From assembly GCA_016808115.1 (NCBI GenBank), contig JAEQBH010005382.1, forward strand, positions 496,001 to 560,000: a DNA stretch of 64,000 bases. The letters are read 5' to 3'. Positions 36,721 through 49,226 of the stretch are shown here, one piece after another. Under the pieces are notes generated by a model. That model saw nothing but the letters and a program-made list of their open reading frames with translations. It was not told where the DNA came from and did not search any database. This DNA comes from Tetrastigma voinierianum. Its lineage: Eukaryota; Streptophyta; Magnoliopsida; Vitales; Vitaceae. Each line of letters begins with the position of its first letter. Position 1 is the first letter of the stretch. Position numbers and translations under genes: made by a program.

Positions 36721-37170
36721 GGGTTTTTCGAATTACGGCCTGTGACAGTTGCTCAGAAAAATGTAAAGTTTGAGTGGGAAAATGCCAAAAGAAGTTTTGA
36801 TAAGTTACGTGAAGCATTGTACTTAGGAGGCTCAGTTCTTACTCGGCCGACTGCGGTGAAATATGTGAATCTTTGTTGATGCGTCACCCTGTGGACTTGA
36901 ATGTGTCCTAATGCAGAGGGTAAAGTGAGCCTATGCTTGGAAGCAGTTGAAACGAAAAGAACTACCACATGATTTGGAATTAGCCGCAATTGTACTAAAA
37001 ATTTGGAGACATTGCTTGTATGAGAGAAAAATGTTTCATTACACCGATCATAAAGGTGTAAGTGTTGCCCTCTACTTGAGGCTTAATTTGAGTTAAATGC
37101 GGAGTGGATGGAGTTGATAAAAGATTATGGTAGTGATTGATTATCACGGGGAAAGGCTGATGTAGTGGCC
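36721..37170 (+). pseudogene. L3 RNase H
   Basis: FEWENAKRSFDKLREAL marks the linker to RNase H; after 36879 the frame is lost. ELIKDYGSD and GKADVVAGFD at about 37110-37180 are the domain end. The catalytic acidic residues of the middle cannot be followed. Confidence 0.65.
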
Positions 37171-37320
37171 GGCTTTGATGAAAGTTAATACAAACGCCCG
37201 GCGTTAAATGGCCATTTGTGTTATCGGGCGATGGTACTATGATGCGCGAAATTGATAGCGAGGCAGGAATGTTAATTCAAGTGCTAGAGCACAAAGAATG
37301 ATGAGAAAATTTCTGCCATA

Positions 37321-38432
37321 GTGAAACAGATTGGAGATGATAAAGAGACTGAGTTTATAGTGAATGAAAATGGAGTTTTGTATTATAAGGATCGGGTTTG
37401 TGTACCCGATGATAATGATTTGAGGAAAGCCATACTTGAAGAGGCACATAGTGGATCTTTTGCAAGTTATCTCAGTAGCACAAAGATGTATCAAGATTTG
37501 AAATGTCGTGCGGTGAATTAGAATTAAGATATGTGTTGAATTTGTAACCAGAGAGTGTTTGGTTTGTCAAGAGTGAGTAGAGCATCAAGTTCCTTCGAGT
37601 TATTGTAGCCTATCGAATACAGTGGAAATGGGGCAGTCACCATGCATTTTGTGGTTGGAGTTCTGGATTAACGAGGGAGGAAGCATGACTCAGTTTGGGT
37701 CGTAGTAGACCGATTGACCAAGTCAATTCACTTCCTACTAGTGAGAACCAACTATTCACTTGACAAGCTAACAGAGCTGTATATCAAGGAAATAGTTCGG
37801 TTACATGGGATTCCTAAATCCATTATTTTAGACCGAGATTCGAGGTTTACTTCGAGATTTTGGGGAAAATTGCAAGAGGCCTTGAGCACTCGACTGAATT
37901 TCAGTACATCGTTCCACCCGCAGACGGATGGACAATTAGAGGAGTGATCCAGATTCTAGAAGATATGCTAAGGAGTTGTGTGATTGACTATGAGGGTAGT
38001 TGGGATAGACACATTCCTTTAGTTGAATTTGTGTACAACAACAGTTTCCAATCGAGTATTGGAATGGCGCCTTACGAGGCTTTATATGGGAGAAAATGTA
38101 GAACACCGTTATGTTGGACGAAATTAAGCGAAAAGAAAGTGATTGGCCTGGAGCTTGATACAAGGGGCGAAGAAAGAGTGAAAAATGATTAGAGAGAGAT
38201 TGAAAGTGGCGGTGATAGACGAAATCCATATCTGAGCATGAAAAGAAAGATGGCCCGTTATGGTCGTGAAAAAGTGTTTTTGAAAGTATCGCCTTGGAAG
38301 AAGGTGATGAGATTTGGGAAAAAGAACAGGATTGAGCCATAGATTGTGGTCCCTAGTGTCGAAAAAGTGGGTCCAGTGGCATATAGATTAGCATTACCTC
38401 TGAACTTGGAGAAGATCCATAATGTATTTCAT
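37321..38432 (+). pseudogene. L3 integrase
   Basis: Pieces are NGVLYYKDRVCVPDDNDLRK and ILEEAHSGSF (37366-37470), the zinc-finger part, then a broken stretch. After this come VDRLTKSIHFLLVRTNYSLD and ILDRDSRFTSRFW with the second catalytic Asp (37705-37865), FHPQTDGQ (37912-37935), and, after a stop, ILEDMLRSCV and GMAPYEALYGRKCRTPLCW (37950-38115). The C-terminal VEKVGPVAYRLALPL and LEKIHNVFHV end at the nested LTR. The glutamate-containing segment after TDGQ is interrupted by TAG. Confidence 0.85.
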
Positions 38433-40382
38433 GTGTCACACCCCATTTCCCGGTCGGCCGAGATAGGCGGATCGGAGCCCAGAGTCGGGGCGCGAGACTA
38501 TATCTTTTGGGACTTATTGATCTGTGGCACATCGGAGTGAACTTGTGCACCGTGGTGTCAAAGCAATTTACGTAACAAAGGCCGTTTACATATACAAAGA
38601 GAATTACCACTTGGGAGTGGTGTCCATCAAAATCTATACACATATGCGGGTCCATTTACTTATACAAACCCTTATACGTATACATGTCTAATACAAACAT
38701 CAGAGATTGCGGAAGTAGTGCGATGAGCACCTATCTCTGAGCTGGCCTACTCTACTGATGTGGGATGTCCTGTCCTCTATCCTTGTCTTACCTTACTTGT
38801 GCCTACGGATTGAACACGTGCTAGACTGCGGCTTAGTGGGAATAAGCATGGACAACCACCCGATGGTGACCGTCCTGAAAACATACATATGCATTTCATA
38901 TATCTATACATATTCATATAACTTTTTATTACTTATCATCTTTACATTCCTATTGCATGTCAATCTTTTCCGTTACATGTTCTCTGTCTTTGGCATATCT
39001 CCTATCTATACTTTTACTGTATTCCTGTGCTTTGTCATCTTTTACTTATCTCTATCATTCTTAGCACTTATGCATTTCTATCTTATATTCATATCATATA
39101 TTTCTTATTCTAGTACTTATCATTTGATCTATTATCTTTCTAATGGTTCATATTACACTCATATCTATTAATGCGTATCGTGATAGCATACATATATTAC
39201 TTTCATGGTTATATACTATACCATTTGTTATGTTCTATTTTCATGTACTGTTATCATGTACTGTCATCATGTACTGTTTTCACGTACTGTTATCATGTAC
39301 TGTTCATGTAATGTGTTCATGTACTAATTTCATATATTGTATTCATGTACTGTTTCATGTACTATTTTCATATACTGTTTTCCTATTATACTTTTCATAT
39401 TACTTTCTCTTTCATGCCCGTAAATACAGAAGTGAATCTGGGAAACTATAAGAACATGTGCCTTTCTTGTCTGGCTTGATGGTCTAATAAGGGCCGGAGG
39501 CTCACTATTATCATTAATATAGACAATGACCATCTTATAAAGGGCCCGAAGGCGCTGTGGTGACCCTTTCGGGGCCATCGTGATCCAAACGGGTTCTATC
39601 TCATCGACCCAAACGGGGCCAACTGTATTGTATGCTGCAGACTTGTTTTTCCTAATAGGTATGCCAATCTATCCCTCTACTTGGTCAGACACATGCAATC
39701 AGTTTTATTACATTTTCTGTGCATATCTCATAAGCATGAATAACTATTGTTATCATGATTGCTTATGCAATATATACTATCATTACTTTAATCTGTATTC
39801 GTTCTCATATCTGTAGCTTCATATTACGGTTCTCATATTTCTCTATAATACTTATATTCCTATATTTTTATCATGTATGCATTTACTCATTCTTATATTC
39901 ATATATGTCTATCATTCGTGTACATGTACTCATTCTATGTATCTTTATATCAGGTAACATATCTTCAAATATGCTTTATTAGACTATCATATCTTATGAC
40001 ATATACCTATACATTTCTATACTTGTACGTTTTACTTGTACTTTATCAGACTGTCCTATCTCCCGTAGGAGTGCAGAACATAGACTTCTTCTTTAATACC
40101 CTTAGGTACCTTTCATGTCCAAACTATTTACCTTTTTATCATTTCTTATTCAGATACACACGTATAAACATTCGCTTGCTTGGACCGGAGATAAAGAATG
40201 AATGAGACTTGGAACAATATGTACTCGAAGGTGCGGTACGGGTACGAGAACATGAGCGTTACTTTGCCCACATAATAGAAGTGTCGAAACACTGGCGAGT
40301 CGCCAGAAACGGTCGTAGCCTCGTGCTGCCCGTAATAGAAGTCACCGTGGCATTAGCGAGGAGTGCGAGCAACGGTATGTAT

Positions 40383-40515
40383 ACGTGCCTGCCCACGTAA
40401 TAGAAGTGTCTAAACACTAGTGGGAGTGCCGAAGCACTGATCATATGTACGTGCCTGCCCACGTAATAAAAGTGTCGAAACACTAGCAGGAGTGCCGAAG
40501 TACTGGTCATATATG
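40383..40515. repeat. Two 66-bp tandem units in the L4 LTR
   Basis: ACGTGCCTGCCCACGTAATA starts units at 40383 and 40449. More diverged partial units precede them from about 40260 (CATAATAGAAGTGTCGAAAC). Confidence 0.8.
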
Positions 40516-40706
40516 TCTTGTCATTCAATATCCAGTCTTAGGCAGTCATACAATTATACTTGTTCTCTGAGCTTATCATTTTATTATTTTCTTTTCTTAT
40601 CATGTATTCCAATTGACTTTACCCAAGCGATTAGTACACTTGGTACAACAATCAAATTGTTAGATGTGGATACCGAATGCCATTAAATAGCATATGGTTA
40701 TATTCT

Positions 40707-41355
40707 AAACTCAATGAGCTTTCCATAGAGTCTAAGAACACCCGAAACGCAGTTCGGACAAAGAAGTTATGACCTTCCGAAGTTGGAGGTCATACGTAGT
40801 CAAATCGGCGGCGACACGACATGGCTGAAGGCGAGGCTGACTGGAAGAGCTTGGCACGACATCCTCTTGTCCTCCACAGGAATATGAATGGAATCTTGAC
40901 TCAATGGGCTTTCCATAGAGTCCAAAAACACCAGAAACGGAGTTCGGACGAAGGAGTTATGACCTTTCGAAGTTGGAGGTCATACGTAGTTAAACCCGGC
41001 CGGCCGACTGGCGGCCGGTGACTTGACCTGGCGACCAGTCGACACCTGATTTTGACACCTACTATCACTCCACGAGGGCATATGAATGGATTCTTTACTC
41101 AATGGGCTTTCCATAGAGTCCATGCACAAACGGAGTTCGGACGAAGGAGTTATGACCTTCGAGAGTTGGAGGTCATACGTGATCACACCCGGCCGTCACG
41201 AGCTGGCGAGCTTCGATCGACACCTTGGTCGACACCTACTATCCTCCACGGGCATATGAATGGATTCTTGACTCAATGCGGTTTCCATGAGGCCAAGAAC
41301 ACCGAGAAAGCGGAGTTCGGACGAATGAGTTATGACCTTAGAAGTTGGAGGTCAT
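40707..41355 (-). repeat. Four ~190-bp units in the L4 LTR
   Basis: The block CTCAATGGGCTTTCCATAGA, then GGAGTTCGGACGAAGGAGTT and ATGACC, occurs at about 40707, 40897, 41096 and 41269. The units are 170-200 bp apart, with variable spacers between the conserved 80-90 bp. Confidence 0.85.
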
Positions 41356-42440
41356 GCGTGATCACACTATGGTGACAGGCGGCGGTGACGACCTCGGTAA
41401 AAAGACCATAACTTGGTCTAAAGAGGCCCGAATTGAGAAATTCAAAAGCCTAACATCATCTTGATTGATGTGGCTACAATTTACCAGAGAACTCACTTCC
41501 AAATTCCCTTTATTTCTTACCCAAAAACCCGTTCTAAGGTCCAGCTAATGCATATGACCAAAATAGGGAAATTTTCTTGGGTCAAATTGCAACCAGACCT
41601 TTCCCGAAACACATATATAGGAGCCTTAGAGCTCTTCTCAACTCAACCCTAACAAGAAATGAGTTTGGAGTTTCCAAGCCAACCATACAAAATAAGGGTT
41701 CCAAACCATGTATCTAAACTTTCTAGACCAAAATAGACTCCATACACACATGGTTTTCTACATACCCCAGTGTCACGAAAATCGATACTTTTCCATACAG
41801 AACTTAACAAGTTCCATACTTTTCTATACAAAATCATAGCATTCCTTACACCCATAGTTTCCATACAAATATTCATAATTCCATACAAAACCATACTCAA
41901 ATTCCATACCTGTGATCTTCTTTTTCCTTTCCTTCTTTTTTCTTTTCTTTTTTTTTCTTCTTCTTCTTCTTCCTTTCTCTTCTCTTCTCTCTTATCCGTT
42001 TTTGCTCTCTCTTTCTCCAAGACCAAAATGAGATGTTATTTTGTTAACTCACCAAATTGATCTTATCCCATTTTATTTTACTTTTCTCTCTTTTGGAGCA
42101 TTCTTGACCATCCAGGTCAAAGTAAAAACCACTCCATCTTTCCTTCAAACCCTTTGTCTCTTATGATTTTCTTCGCTTATTTGATTTTGTATCTTTCTTT
42201 TATTACTCTTTGGTCCTCAAACTCTCTATTACTCTTAATATAACATGCATATTCTTGGCATAGACTTCTGTCAACATGACCCTTGGGTCGAATTAGTAAA
42301 TTAATTTACCCTTAAGCGTATTAATTCAAGTTCTTGCTTATTTTATTTTATCTTTATTTTTATTCGGATAAATATACTTTTACTTTTATTATACCCTAAA
42401 CATGTTATAAAACAGTTAGGGTATAATTTGAAGTGTTCTG

Positions 42441-42714
42441 ATGTGTCCATGCTGCAGTGCGTCGGACCCATCACATATGTGATCTATACGAGAATGGTGG
42501 TTTGAGGCTGGATTTGACATATGAAGAAGAGCCCGATTAGAGATTTTGGCTCAAGTGAAAGGAATGGAACAAGAAGATTAGTTAGTAGTGATGTGGAGAA
42601 ACCCCTGAGAATGGAAGAAGCCCTTGGGAAAGTGAAGAAGCGATGTAGCTTATTATCCGCGATGTTTGACTAAGGTAAGTTTTGAGGGCGAATTTTCTTA
42701 AATGAGGGAGAAGT
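42441..42714 (+). pseudogene. L3 integrase end / chromodomain-like tail and polypurine tract
   Basis: After the nested LTR the frame resumes with the SML junction of the family pattern VFHVSMLRKYVPDPSHV, then LDLTYEEEPI, the stretch leading into the chromodomain. Frameshifts and stops obscure the chromodomain itself. GAGGGAGAAGT at 42704-42714 is the polypurine tract in front of the 3' LTR. Confidence 0.7.
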
Positions 42715-45582
42715 TGTAGCAGCCCAAAAATACCTAAATTTTTTTTTAATTTTATTATATATTCAGGGTATAAATTGAGCGACTTACGGTATTTTTAGGG
42801 AATTGTTAAATGAATATTGGATAATGGATATATATTTAAGAGCCGAATGCAAATATTATATGCTAAATGAGAGTGATTGGACAGGAAATTTACCCAGTGT
42901 AAAGGGCAAATTTGAAATTTGTAAAATGAGGACGAAGGGTCATTTGTGATAAACAATAAAGGTCCCCAGAGTGAATATGAAGAATTTAAATGAAAATAGA
43001 GAGAAAATATGGGGCAAGCTAGCATTTATGAGAAACTTAAGTCAAAAGAAAGCATTTTGAGCAAACATGGCCTTAAGAGAATGAGTGTTTTAAGACCCGA
43101 AGTGGTCTAGGGAGATCATTTGGCTTGATCCGTTTTTGAGAAAGAGGGAGGGATCCCAGGGTTTTGAATGGGAGATTTGTGGTGCTCCATGAAAATCAAA
43201 ACCTAAAGTGATAAAAACAAAAGAAGAAAGCTTGGCATTGAAGATTGGAAGAGATTTAAGGAGTAAGAAATAAACCCCGAACCCACTTTGTTCTTGTGTT
43301 TGAGTTGAGGAAAGCCACGAATGTGGATAAAAAGAGTTTTGTTTTGGTTGTAAATGAGTTTTGGATTGTGTTGAGGTTGTTTTGTATTGTTGGTTGGGAT
43401 TGGTTTGGATAGGTTTTGTGTAATGTTTGTAAAAAGGGAAAATGTTGAGTTTTCAAAGGAAATGCTGTCAAAATTTTGTAAAAAACCTCTGTTCTTGTTT
43501 TGGCTATAGATTAAGTTATAATAATCCAAATGAAGTGATTTCAATTGGTAAAGTACCATAAGAGTTAGGGATACAAATGTATAGAAGGGACCAGGAGCAA
43601 ATTGTAGCTCTAAGGCTCCCAAATACGGGCTTAAAGGTGAGCTCGGGTAGCTCACTGGTTATGCTCTATTTTGGGTATTGTTATAGTGTTTTGGCCATAA
43701 GTTGCGTTTCACTCATCCAAATTGAGTGATTAAAAATTATAGGTAAAATATAATTCTATGGGAATAATTTACTTGAAGGAAGTGTATGCAAATTGTTACC
43801 CCAAAGTTCCCAGAAATCTATCAAAGTGGAGTTATGTGTAAGAACAGTTTGATTCTGCTTTGCAAATTGGAGTAATCTGGATGTAAAATGCAATAACTTG
43901 AGTTTTGGTGATCCGAATTGGATGATTTTAGTTAGATAAGAAACCTTATAACCATAGATTCAAATGAGTAGAAGGAACCATTACCAAATTATGGAGTTAA
44001 GACCCCTGAAATTGGGAATAACAGTAGGTAATCGAGTGAGCTGGGCATACTGACCAGTTTGGAATTAAAATGTCATAACTTGAGTTTGGATGATCCAAAT
44101 GAGATGATTCAAATTCCTACTAAAAATAGACTCATAGAGATAAAATTTTCTTGAAGGAAGCATGAGCAAATTATGGCTCATGTGTCCCCGAAGGCCACAC
44201 CAGAGTGAAGAGAGTATCGGGTAGACATAAACCACGACAAAAACTCATGAATAACCTACTAATATGTGATTGTCATTGTGTTTGAATATGGGATTTGACG
44301 GAAGCGCATTAGTCAGATTTCGAAGATTGGAATCAAAGCGACGATTTTGGTTTTCTCTACCTTTTCCTATTCTCGTTTCAAGATTTGAACTATTTGTTCT
44401 AAATGCATGAGAAAAACATATTGAATTATTTTAATTGATTTGAAGAAAATTGATTGTGAAATGATTGCAAATGAATATTGCATGAGTATTGAAAATGGAT
44501 TGTTTATATAAATGTACATATTATCTTGTATTTTTGCTATAAGGATTTGAAAGCCCTTAATAGAATGTTAGCGGTTTAATTTGTATTAAGGATGAGTTGG
44601 TATCTCTGCGATAGGAATTCGAATAAGCGATCTTGCGAGCGATTTTATTGATGTGTCACTCCGTCCCGGTAGCCAATGGGATCGTATCGATGATGTTCAC
44701 TAATTGGTTTTTAAATAACTAGTCTCGTGACCAGTGAGACCGTGCGTGTTATAAAAAGCGTTTTTATCTGAGCCTGCTGACCCGGCGGAATAGATGCCGT
44801 GACTACGATATCCTGTATATCGAGCGTAGGTTAGAATGATTAGGCGAGGCGAATTAGATTGTAGAAGTGAATTGAATTTGTGACGAGAGGTGAATTGATT
44901 TGAGGGTGTGAAATATTATGTCGAAAAGCATGTTTGCCAATTGAAATGAAAGAGCATTGTGAAATGCATGATTTGATTAATATAGTTATTGAATATGAAA
45001 GTGTATATTTAAGGATGATCAATGGTATAAATGATTGTATATAAAACAAGTATATGTATTGTATTGACATTGATCATCGAAAAAGATTTGAAAGTTTTGA
45101 ATTAAATTGCATGATTTGAATTAAGCGAGCGAAGAATGGTTGTATAGAACCATGGCATGGAAATGCTTAGTATTGTTTACCCGATGCGATCTTAAGTGAT
45201 GAATGATCGAAAGTGGACCTAAGATCGAGGCGTCGAGTCATAAAGAAGGAATTGAGAATATGCTTTCGGAGCTTGTGCATTCATGTCATGTTTCTTTTTG
45301 AACTTTGATATTTCTTTTGAAAACATTTTGAGCCCCATGAATATCTATTTTGTAAATCATTTGAAAAGGCTTGATATGCCTTTATAGTAATTGTACTTTT
45401 GTATGAATGAAATGTAATGGGCTTACCCCTTTAAAAACGTTTCCGCATATTTGAAAAGGATTTTATGCCAACTGAAGTGTAATGCTATGACGTGCTTTTG
45501 ATAAGGTGATTGGGTGATATTGAAGCAACCCGGACTCGATTCGGACCCGCAAAACGGGTCGGGTCGGGAATGGGGTGCTACA
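42715..45582 (+). repeat. L3 3' LTR
   Basis: It begins TGTAGCAGCCCAAAAATACC and ends GGGGTGCTACA. Long blocks are identical to the 5' LTR while others are replaced by unrelated short strings (for example 44590-44660 against 34450-34520). Confidence 0.9.
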
Positions 45583-45587
45583 TAGAC

Positions 45588-46710
45588 CACTGCCACCAGT
45601 TCTTTCTCTGTGGTAGTATAGTTCCTCTGTGCTTCATTTAAAGTTTTGCTTGCATAGTAGACCACATAAGGTTTCTCATCTTCTCTACTGCTTTTGAGAA
45701 GCTGCTCTATAGCGAATCCTTGCGTCACGCACATAACCTCAAAGGTAGCGCTAGTTGGGGGCCCTCACTATTGGTGTGAGTGGTTAGGAAGTAGGTTTTG
45801 AGCTCCTCAAGCTCCTTTGTGATCTTAAATGCATGCAATTTGGCATCCTTTTCGACAACGTAAAGAGGCTTTTGTAATTTCGAAAATCTTTGATAGACAA
45901 CCGGTAGAAACGCATCCCGGAATTGTCTCTGGTTTTCCACATGTGTGGGGAAAGAAGTTTGGAAATTAGCTCAATTTTTGCCTTGTCAACCTCATTCCTG
46001 TTGGATATGATATGTCGACCGCAATCCGCTTGGTTGACTACATAAAATGGCATTTCGGTCGGCCACTAAATTTTTCTCAATGCACCTGTGCAGGACAGTT
46101 TCAAGGTTGATCAAGCATTCTTCAAAACTACCTCCATATACTGAGATGTCGTCATAATGCGCTCCACCAAATCGCTGAAAACATTGAGCATGCATCTCTG
46201 GAATGTGGCAGGGGCATTGCATAGACCGAAAGACATCCTCCTATAAACATAAGTCCTAAATGGACAGGTGAAGGTAGTCTTTTCTTGGTCCTCTGCTGAG
46301 ATCTCGATCTGGAAGTAGCCTGAATAGCCATCCAAAAAGCAGTAGAAGGGGTGCCCTAAAATTCTCTCAGCCGATCCATAAAAGGTAATGGGAAGTGATC
46401 TTTTTCTGCAACCATTCGGCCTCCTGTGTCCCGATACACCCTCGACTATGGTAAGGCGGGTGGGCACCTCTTCTCCTTTCTCATTGTGCACAGTACTCAC
46501 CCTAGATTTTTTTGGCACAACCTGAGTTGGACTCACCCAGGTGTTATCGGATATGGGGTATATGATGCCGACTTGTATCAGTTTAAGAACCTCTACACTT
46601 CTTACCTCCTGCATATGTGGATTTAGTCTCCTTTGCGGTTGTCTCACTGGTTTTGCCTCTTCTTCCAAATAGATATGATGGGTGCAAACTAAAGGGCTGA
46701 TTCCCTTCAA
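45588..46710 (-). pseudogene. Athila reverse transcriptase and start of RNase H
   Basis: Frame 46710-46111 encodes KGISPLVCTHHIYLEEEAKP, RRLNPHMQEV and IIYPISDNTWVSPTQVVPKK. It then gives FLDGYSGYFQIEISAEDQEK and FGLCNAPATFQRCML. Frame 46222-45992 has the catalytic block as HYDDISVYG, where the residue before DD is usually Met, followed by LINLETVLHRCIEKNL. Frames near 45940-45725 give the RT connection region, and 45734-45588 gives YVVYYASKTLNEAQRNYTTT and EKELVAVVY of RNase H, cut by the L3 insertion. The first RNase H Asp is lost. Confidence 0.9.
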
Positions 46711-46734
46711 ATAAGAAATTTTCCACCCAATAAC

Positions 46735-47874
46735 CTATTTGTTCTTCCTGAGGACTTCTAGCAGATTGCTTTCCTGTGAGGCATTGTGCAATGAAGAGAT
46801 AACAACTGGGCATTGGTTATTTTCTTCTAAATATGCATACTTTAATTCCACGGAGTAGAGGCTTGAGGTCGAAATTTTGAGGCTCGATGGTTCATGCTTT
46901 TCCTTGTCTTCCTCGATAAGCGAGAGGTAGGATTTCTTATTTTTCTCCATGGTCCATATGCGACACCGTTTCACGGGTTTCTTACTTGACTCTTCGGACC
47001 AAATCGAGTGACTCCTCGATCAACACATCATGTTCTAGCTGCTGTGTTTGCTCGACTGTTCTTCCCGATTTAGTTTCAATTAAGCATGCACTCTACGGAC
47101 CCTCTTCACTTTGCATGCATATGCTTTTGCTCGAATGGAAGATATTGAGCTCCGAGTCATGTTCGAATGTAAGGTTGCATAACTCCATTTCGACGATTGA
47201 TAATCGTTTGAGGTGGCTAAGAATGGACTTCCAAGAATGATAGGCCGTAGTTAGTCCCCACGCAGCGGATTTACTGTGTCGACACTAAAATCCTACGGGG
47301 TAGTAGGGTTGTCCACACAGTATCAAAACATCCTCCTGTTTGCCCAAGGGATTTTTTATGGATGCATGCCTTCAGAACCCATGTGAAGGTGGTGGGCTTG
47401 ATTCTCCCCGAGCCAGTTGCTTGTACAGAATAAGGCGACGAGGTGACCTTTGGCCCACAAGTCAGGTGTGTGTGCCTTTTCCACCTTGAGTCCCAGATGT
47501 TCACGAGATGGTTGGACAACCCGGGTCTTTGTACTTTATTGGGGGTCTTACCTTTGAATAATAGCCTTGACTTGTTAAATCGGGAAGTCTTTCTTGTCGA
47601 CACAACCCTCTCTTGTACGGTCCTTTAAAATTTTTGCATAAGTTGGAACACAGCCGGTCATGTCAATGGGGATGTTGACTTTCACGCCTCTCCCGGCATA
47701 CAGGATTTTAGCTTGGTTGATAGCCTTTTTCTTGATTTTCAGTGCTTGAGGAAAAGGTGGAGGTAGTGTGCTCTTCTTATTTGAATCTTCTTTATCTGAT
47801 TTTCTGGATTCGACTTCCTTTTCCTCACATTGCCTTTGGCGGTTTGTGGAGTGGTTGCTCGACCTCCGCACCAC
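46735..47874 (-). pseudogene. Athila gag end and protease
   Basis: On the minus strand 47874-47575 carries PPPFPQALKIKKK and VPTYAKILKD, the conserved end of Athila Gag. Around 47500-47350 SPYSV...GSGRIKPTTFT corresponds to the protease segment, but the preceding active-site Asp-Leu-Gly-Ala is scrambled. GRPFLATSN at about 47225 is the protease end. Frame 46974-46735 (LKYAYLEENNQCPVVISS) is the linker to RT. Confidence 0.75.
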
Positions 47875-47879
47875 TCACC

Positions 47880-49226
47880 AAGAGTGATTAACGCTGACTT
47901 CATCCATCCGGAGGTGGTTCGTGGAAGAGCTCGGTCGTGCACTCCCACAGGATTAGGCTGTGTTTGAGAGGGAACTCCTTTTCTTGCACTGCTGGCAGTT
48001 GGTCAACTGAAATTGAATCTGCGGGTTGTCGGAAATTTTAGAGCGATAATATCATGCTGCGGAGTTCTCAATTTTTGTTCGATTGTCTTTCTATATCGAT
48101 TTTCTGGTTAGCTTGAGTATTTGCGCATACGTTCCTCACAAAAGCGCCCTTTCGCACCTTTCGAATTCATTATAACTTTCTGGCCCCGGAGATGAGGCGG
48201 TGGTGGGTGAGGTTGAAGATGAGAACCATATTGATGCTATGTCGGGGGTACATATCTTTGGAGGCTTTGGTTTCTAGGATAGGTTAGGATGGTTCCTCCA
48301 ATTGGGATTATATGTGTTGCTATATGGGGCATTTTATTGTCGGTGAACTGTATTGACGGCAATAACATTGGCTTGTTCGGCCGTCATATCCCTGTTGAAG
48401 GAGCAGGTTGGCGGTGCTCTCCTTGGTGCTTTCGATGGGCGGCAAATGAAACATGGTGGTTGGGTAGTGGTGTTTATTACTCCTGCCACCTCATGCGATT
48501 CTCATTTCTAGCTCTTCCAACCTTCTAGCTAAGGTGGATAGCTTTGCTTTCATTTCCATGTCCTCTGGGAGTGAGTACATGCCTCCCCTTGAGTTGGTTG
48601 CAGGTCTCATTCTCTCTGCCTCCCTTGGGTTGGGTTCATCCCAAGCCTTAAGTGTTTCTGCCACATAGTTCGGGGAAATTATGTCTTCTTACGGATTTTT
48701 GCTCGAGGGTCCCTCACACATAGTCTCAGTAATTACTTCATAGCAAGGGACATTCCATCATAAAAATGGTTGACTAGCAACCGTGTGTCAACCGTGGTGA
48801 CGGGCTTGATGGTTTCCAAATACCTTTCCAGCATTGGTAGAATTTCTCATTTTCATGGCGCAAGGTGTAAATCGCACTCTTGGCCCATTGGTTACGTGTG
48901 TGGAGAAAAATTTCTTGAGAACTCGACACGCATCTACGTCGATTAGGATGGTTTCGACCTCGAGAGAGTTGAGCGAATTTTGGCCTTGTCGCCTTGGGAG
49001 TCGAGGGAGGAAAAATTCGGCCTCACATTAGATCTGGGTTGGTAGCATCCTCCCTTGAAGAGTGTGCGAGACTTCCTCAAAGTCCCGGATATGTGTATAT
49101 GGGTTCTCACTCTCCATACCATGAAAGGTGGGGAGTAGGGGCAAGATGTAGGTCGGCGATCATGTCTTGGAGTGGGAGGCACAATGCGTGAAGTGCGTGA
49201 TGGTCGAACTCATTGGTGCAGTCCAT
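47880..49226 (-). pseudogene. Athila gag
   Basis: A start codon at 49226 opens MDCTNEFDHHALHALCLP. After a frameshift at about 49110, ENPYTHIRDFEEV matches the usual GESENPYTHIREFEEVC block of this Gag group. Weaker pieces follow at 48990-48750 (a KKFFSTH match) and at about 48650 (YVAETLKAWDEPNP). The polyprotein is not translatable. Confidence 0.7.

Larger units (their letters stand above)
38436..42440 (-). mobile_element. Solo LTR (L4), Tekay-like, nested in L3
   Basis: This 4-kb segment has no coding frames and splits the integrase C-terminus from the chromodomain. Its left end TCACACCCCATTTCCC is the reverse complement of a typical Tekay LTR end, giving minus orientation. ATGTG at 38431-38435 and again at 42441-42445 is a perfect 5-bp target duplication. 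Removing the insert joins FHV to SML as expected in the host protein. It has tandem blocks at 39232-39412 (CATGTACTGT words), 40383-40515 (66-bp unit) and 40707-41355 (about 190-bp unit). It is a relative of 10071-13787 and of the L1 LTR. Confidence 0.8.
32585..45582 (+). mobile_element. Tekay/Del-type chromovirus (L3) with deleted gag
   Basis: A plus-strand element with 2.8-kb LTRs (32585-35407 and 42715-45582) and a tRNA-Met-type primer site at 35416-35427. Protease end, RT, RNase H, integrase and a chromodomain-like tail follow in order. The flanking duplications are TAGGC (32580-32584) and TAGAC (45583-45587). The internal region starts abruptly with the end of protease, so gag and most of protease are missing and the element could move only with help. 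A 4-kb LTR (38436-42440) is nested in it. RT and integrase wording and the long LTRs point to the Tekay branch. Confidence 0.9.

Noticed and set aside
38758..39451. Hydrophobic plus-strand ORFs resembling membrane proteins
   Set aside because: They arise from T-rich CATGTACTGT-type repeats in the L4 LTR.
41649..42026. 125-codon Lys/Glu-rich minus-strand ORF
   Set aside because: The charged part is a CTT-type microsatellite in the L4 LTR; there is no conserved domain.
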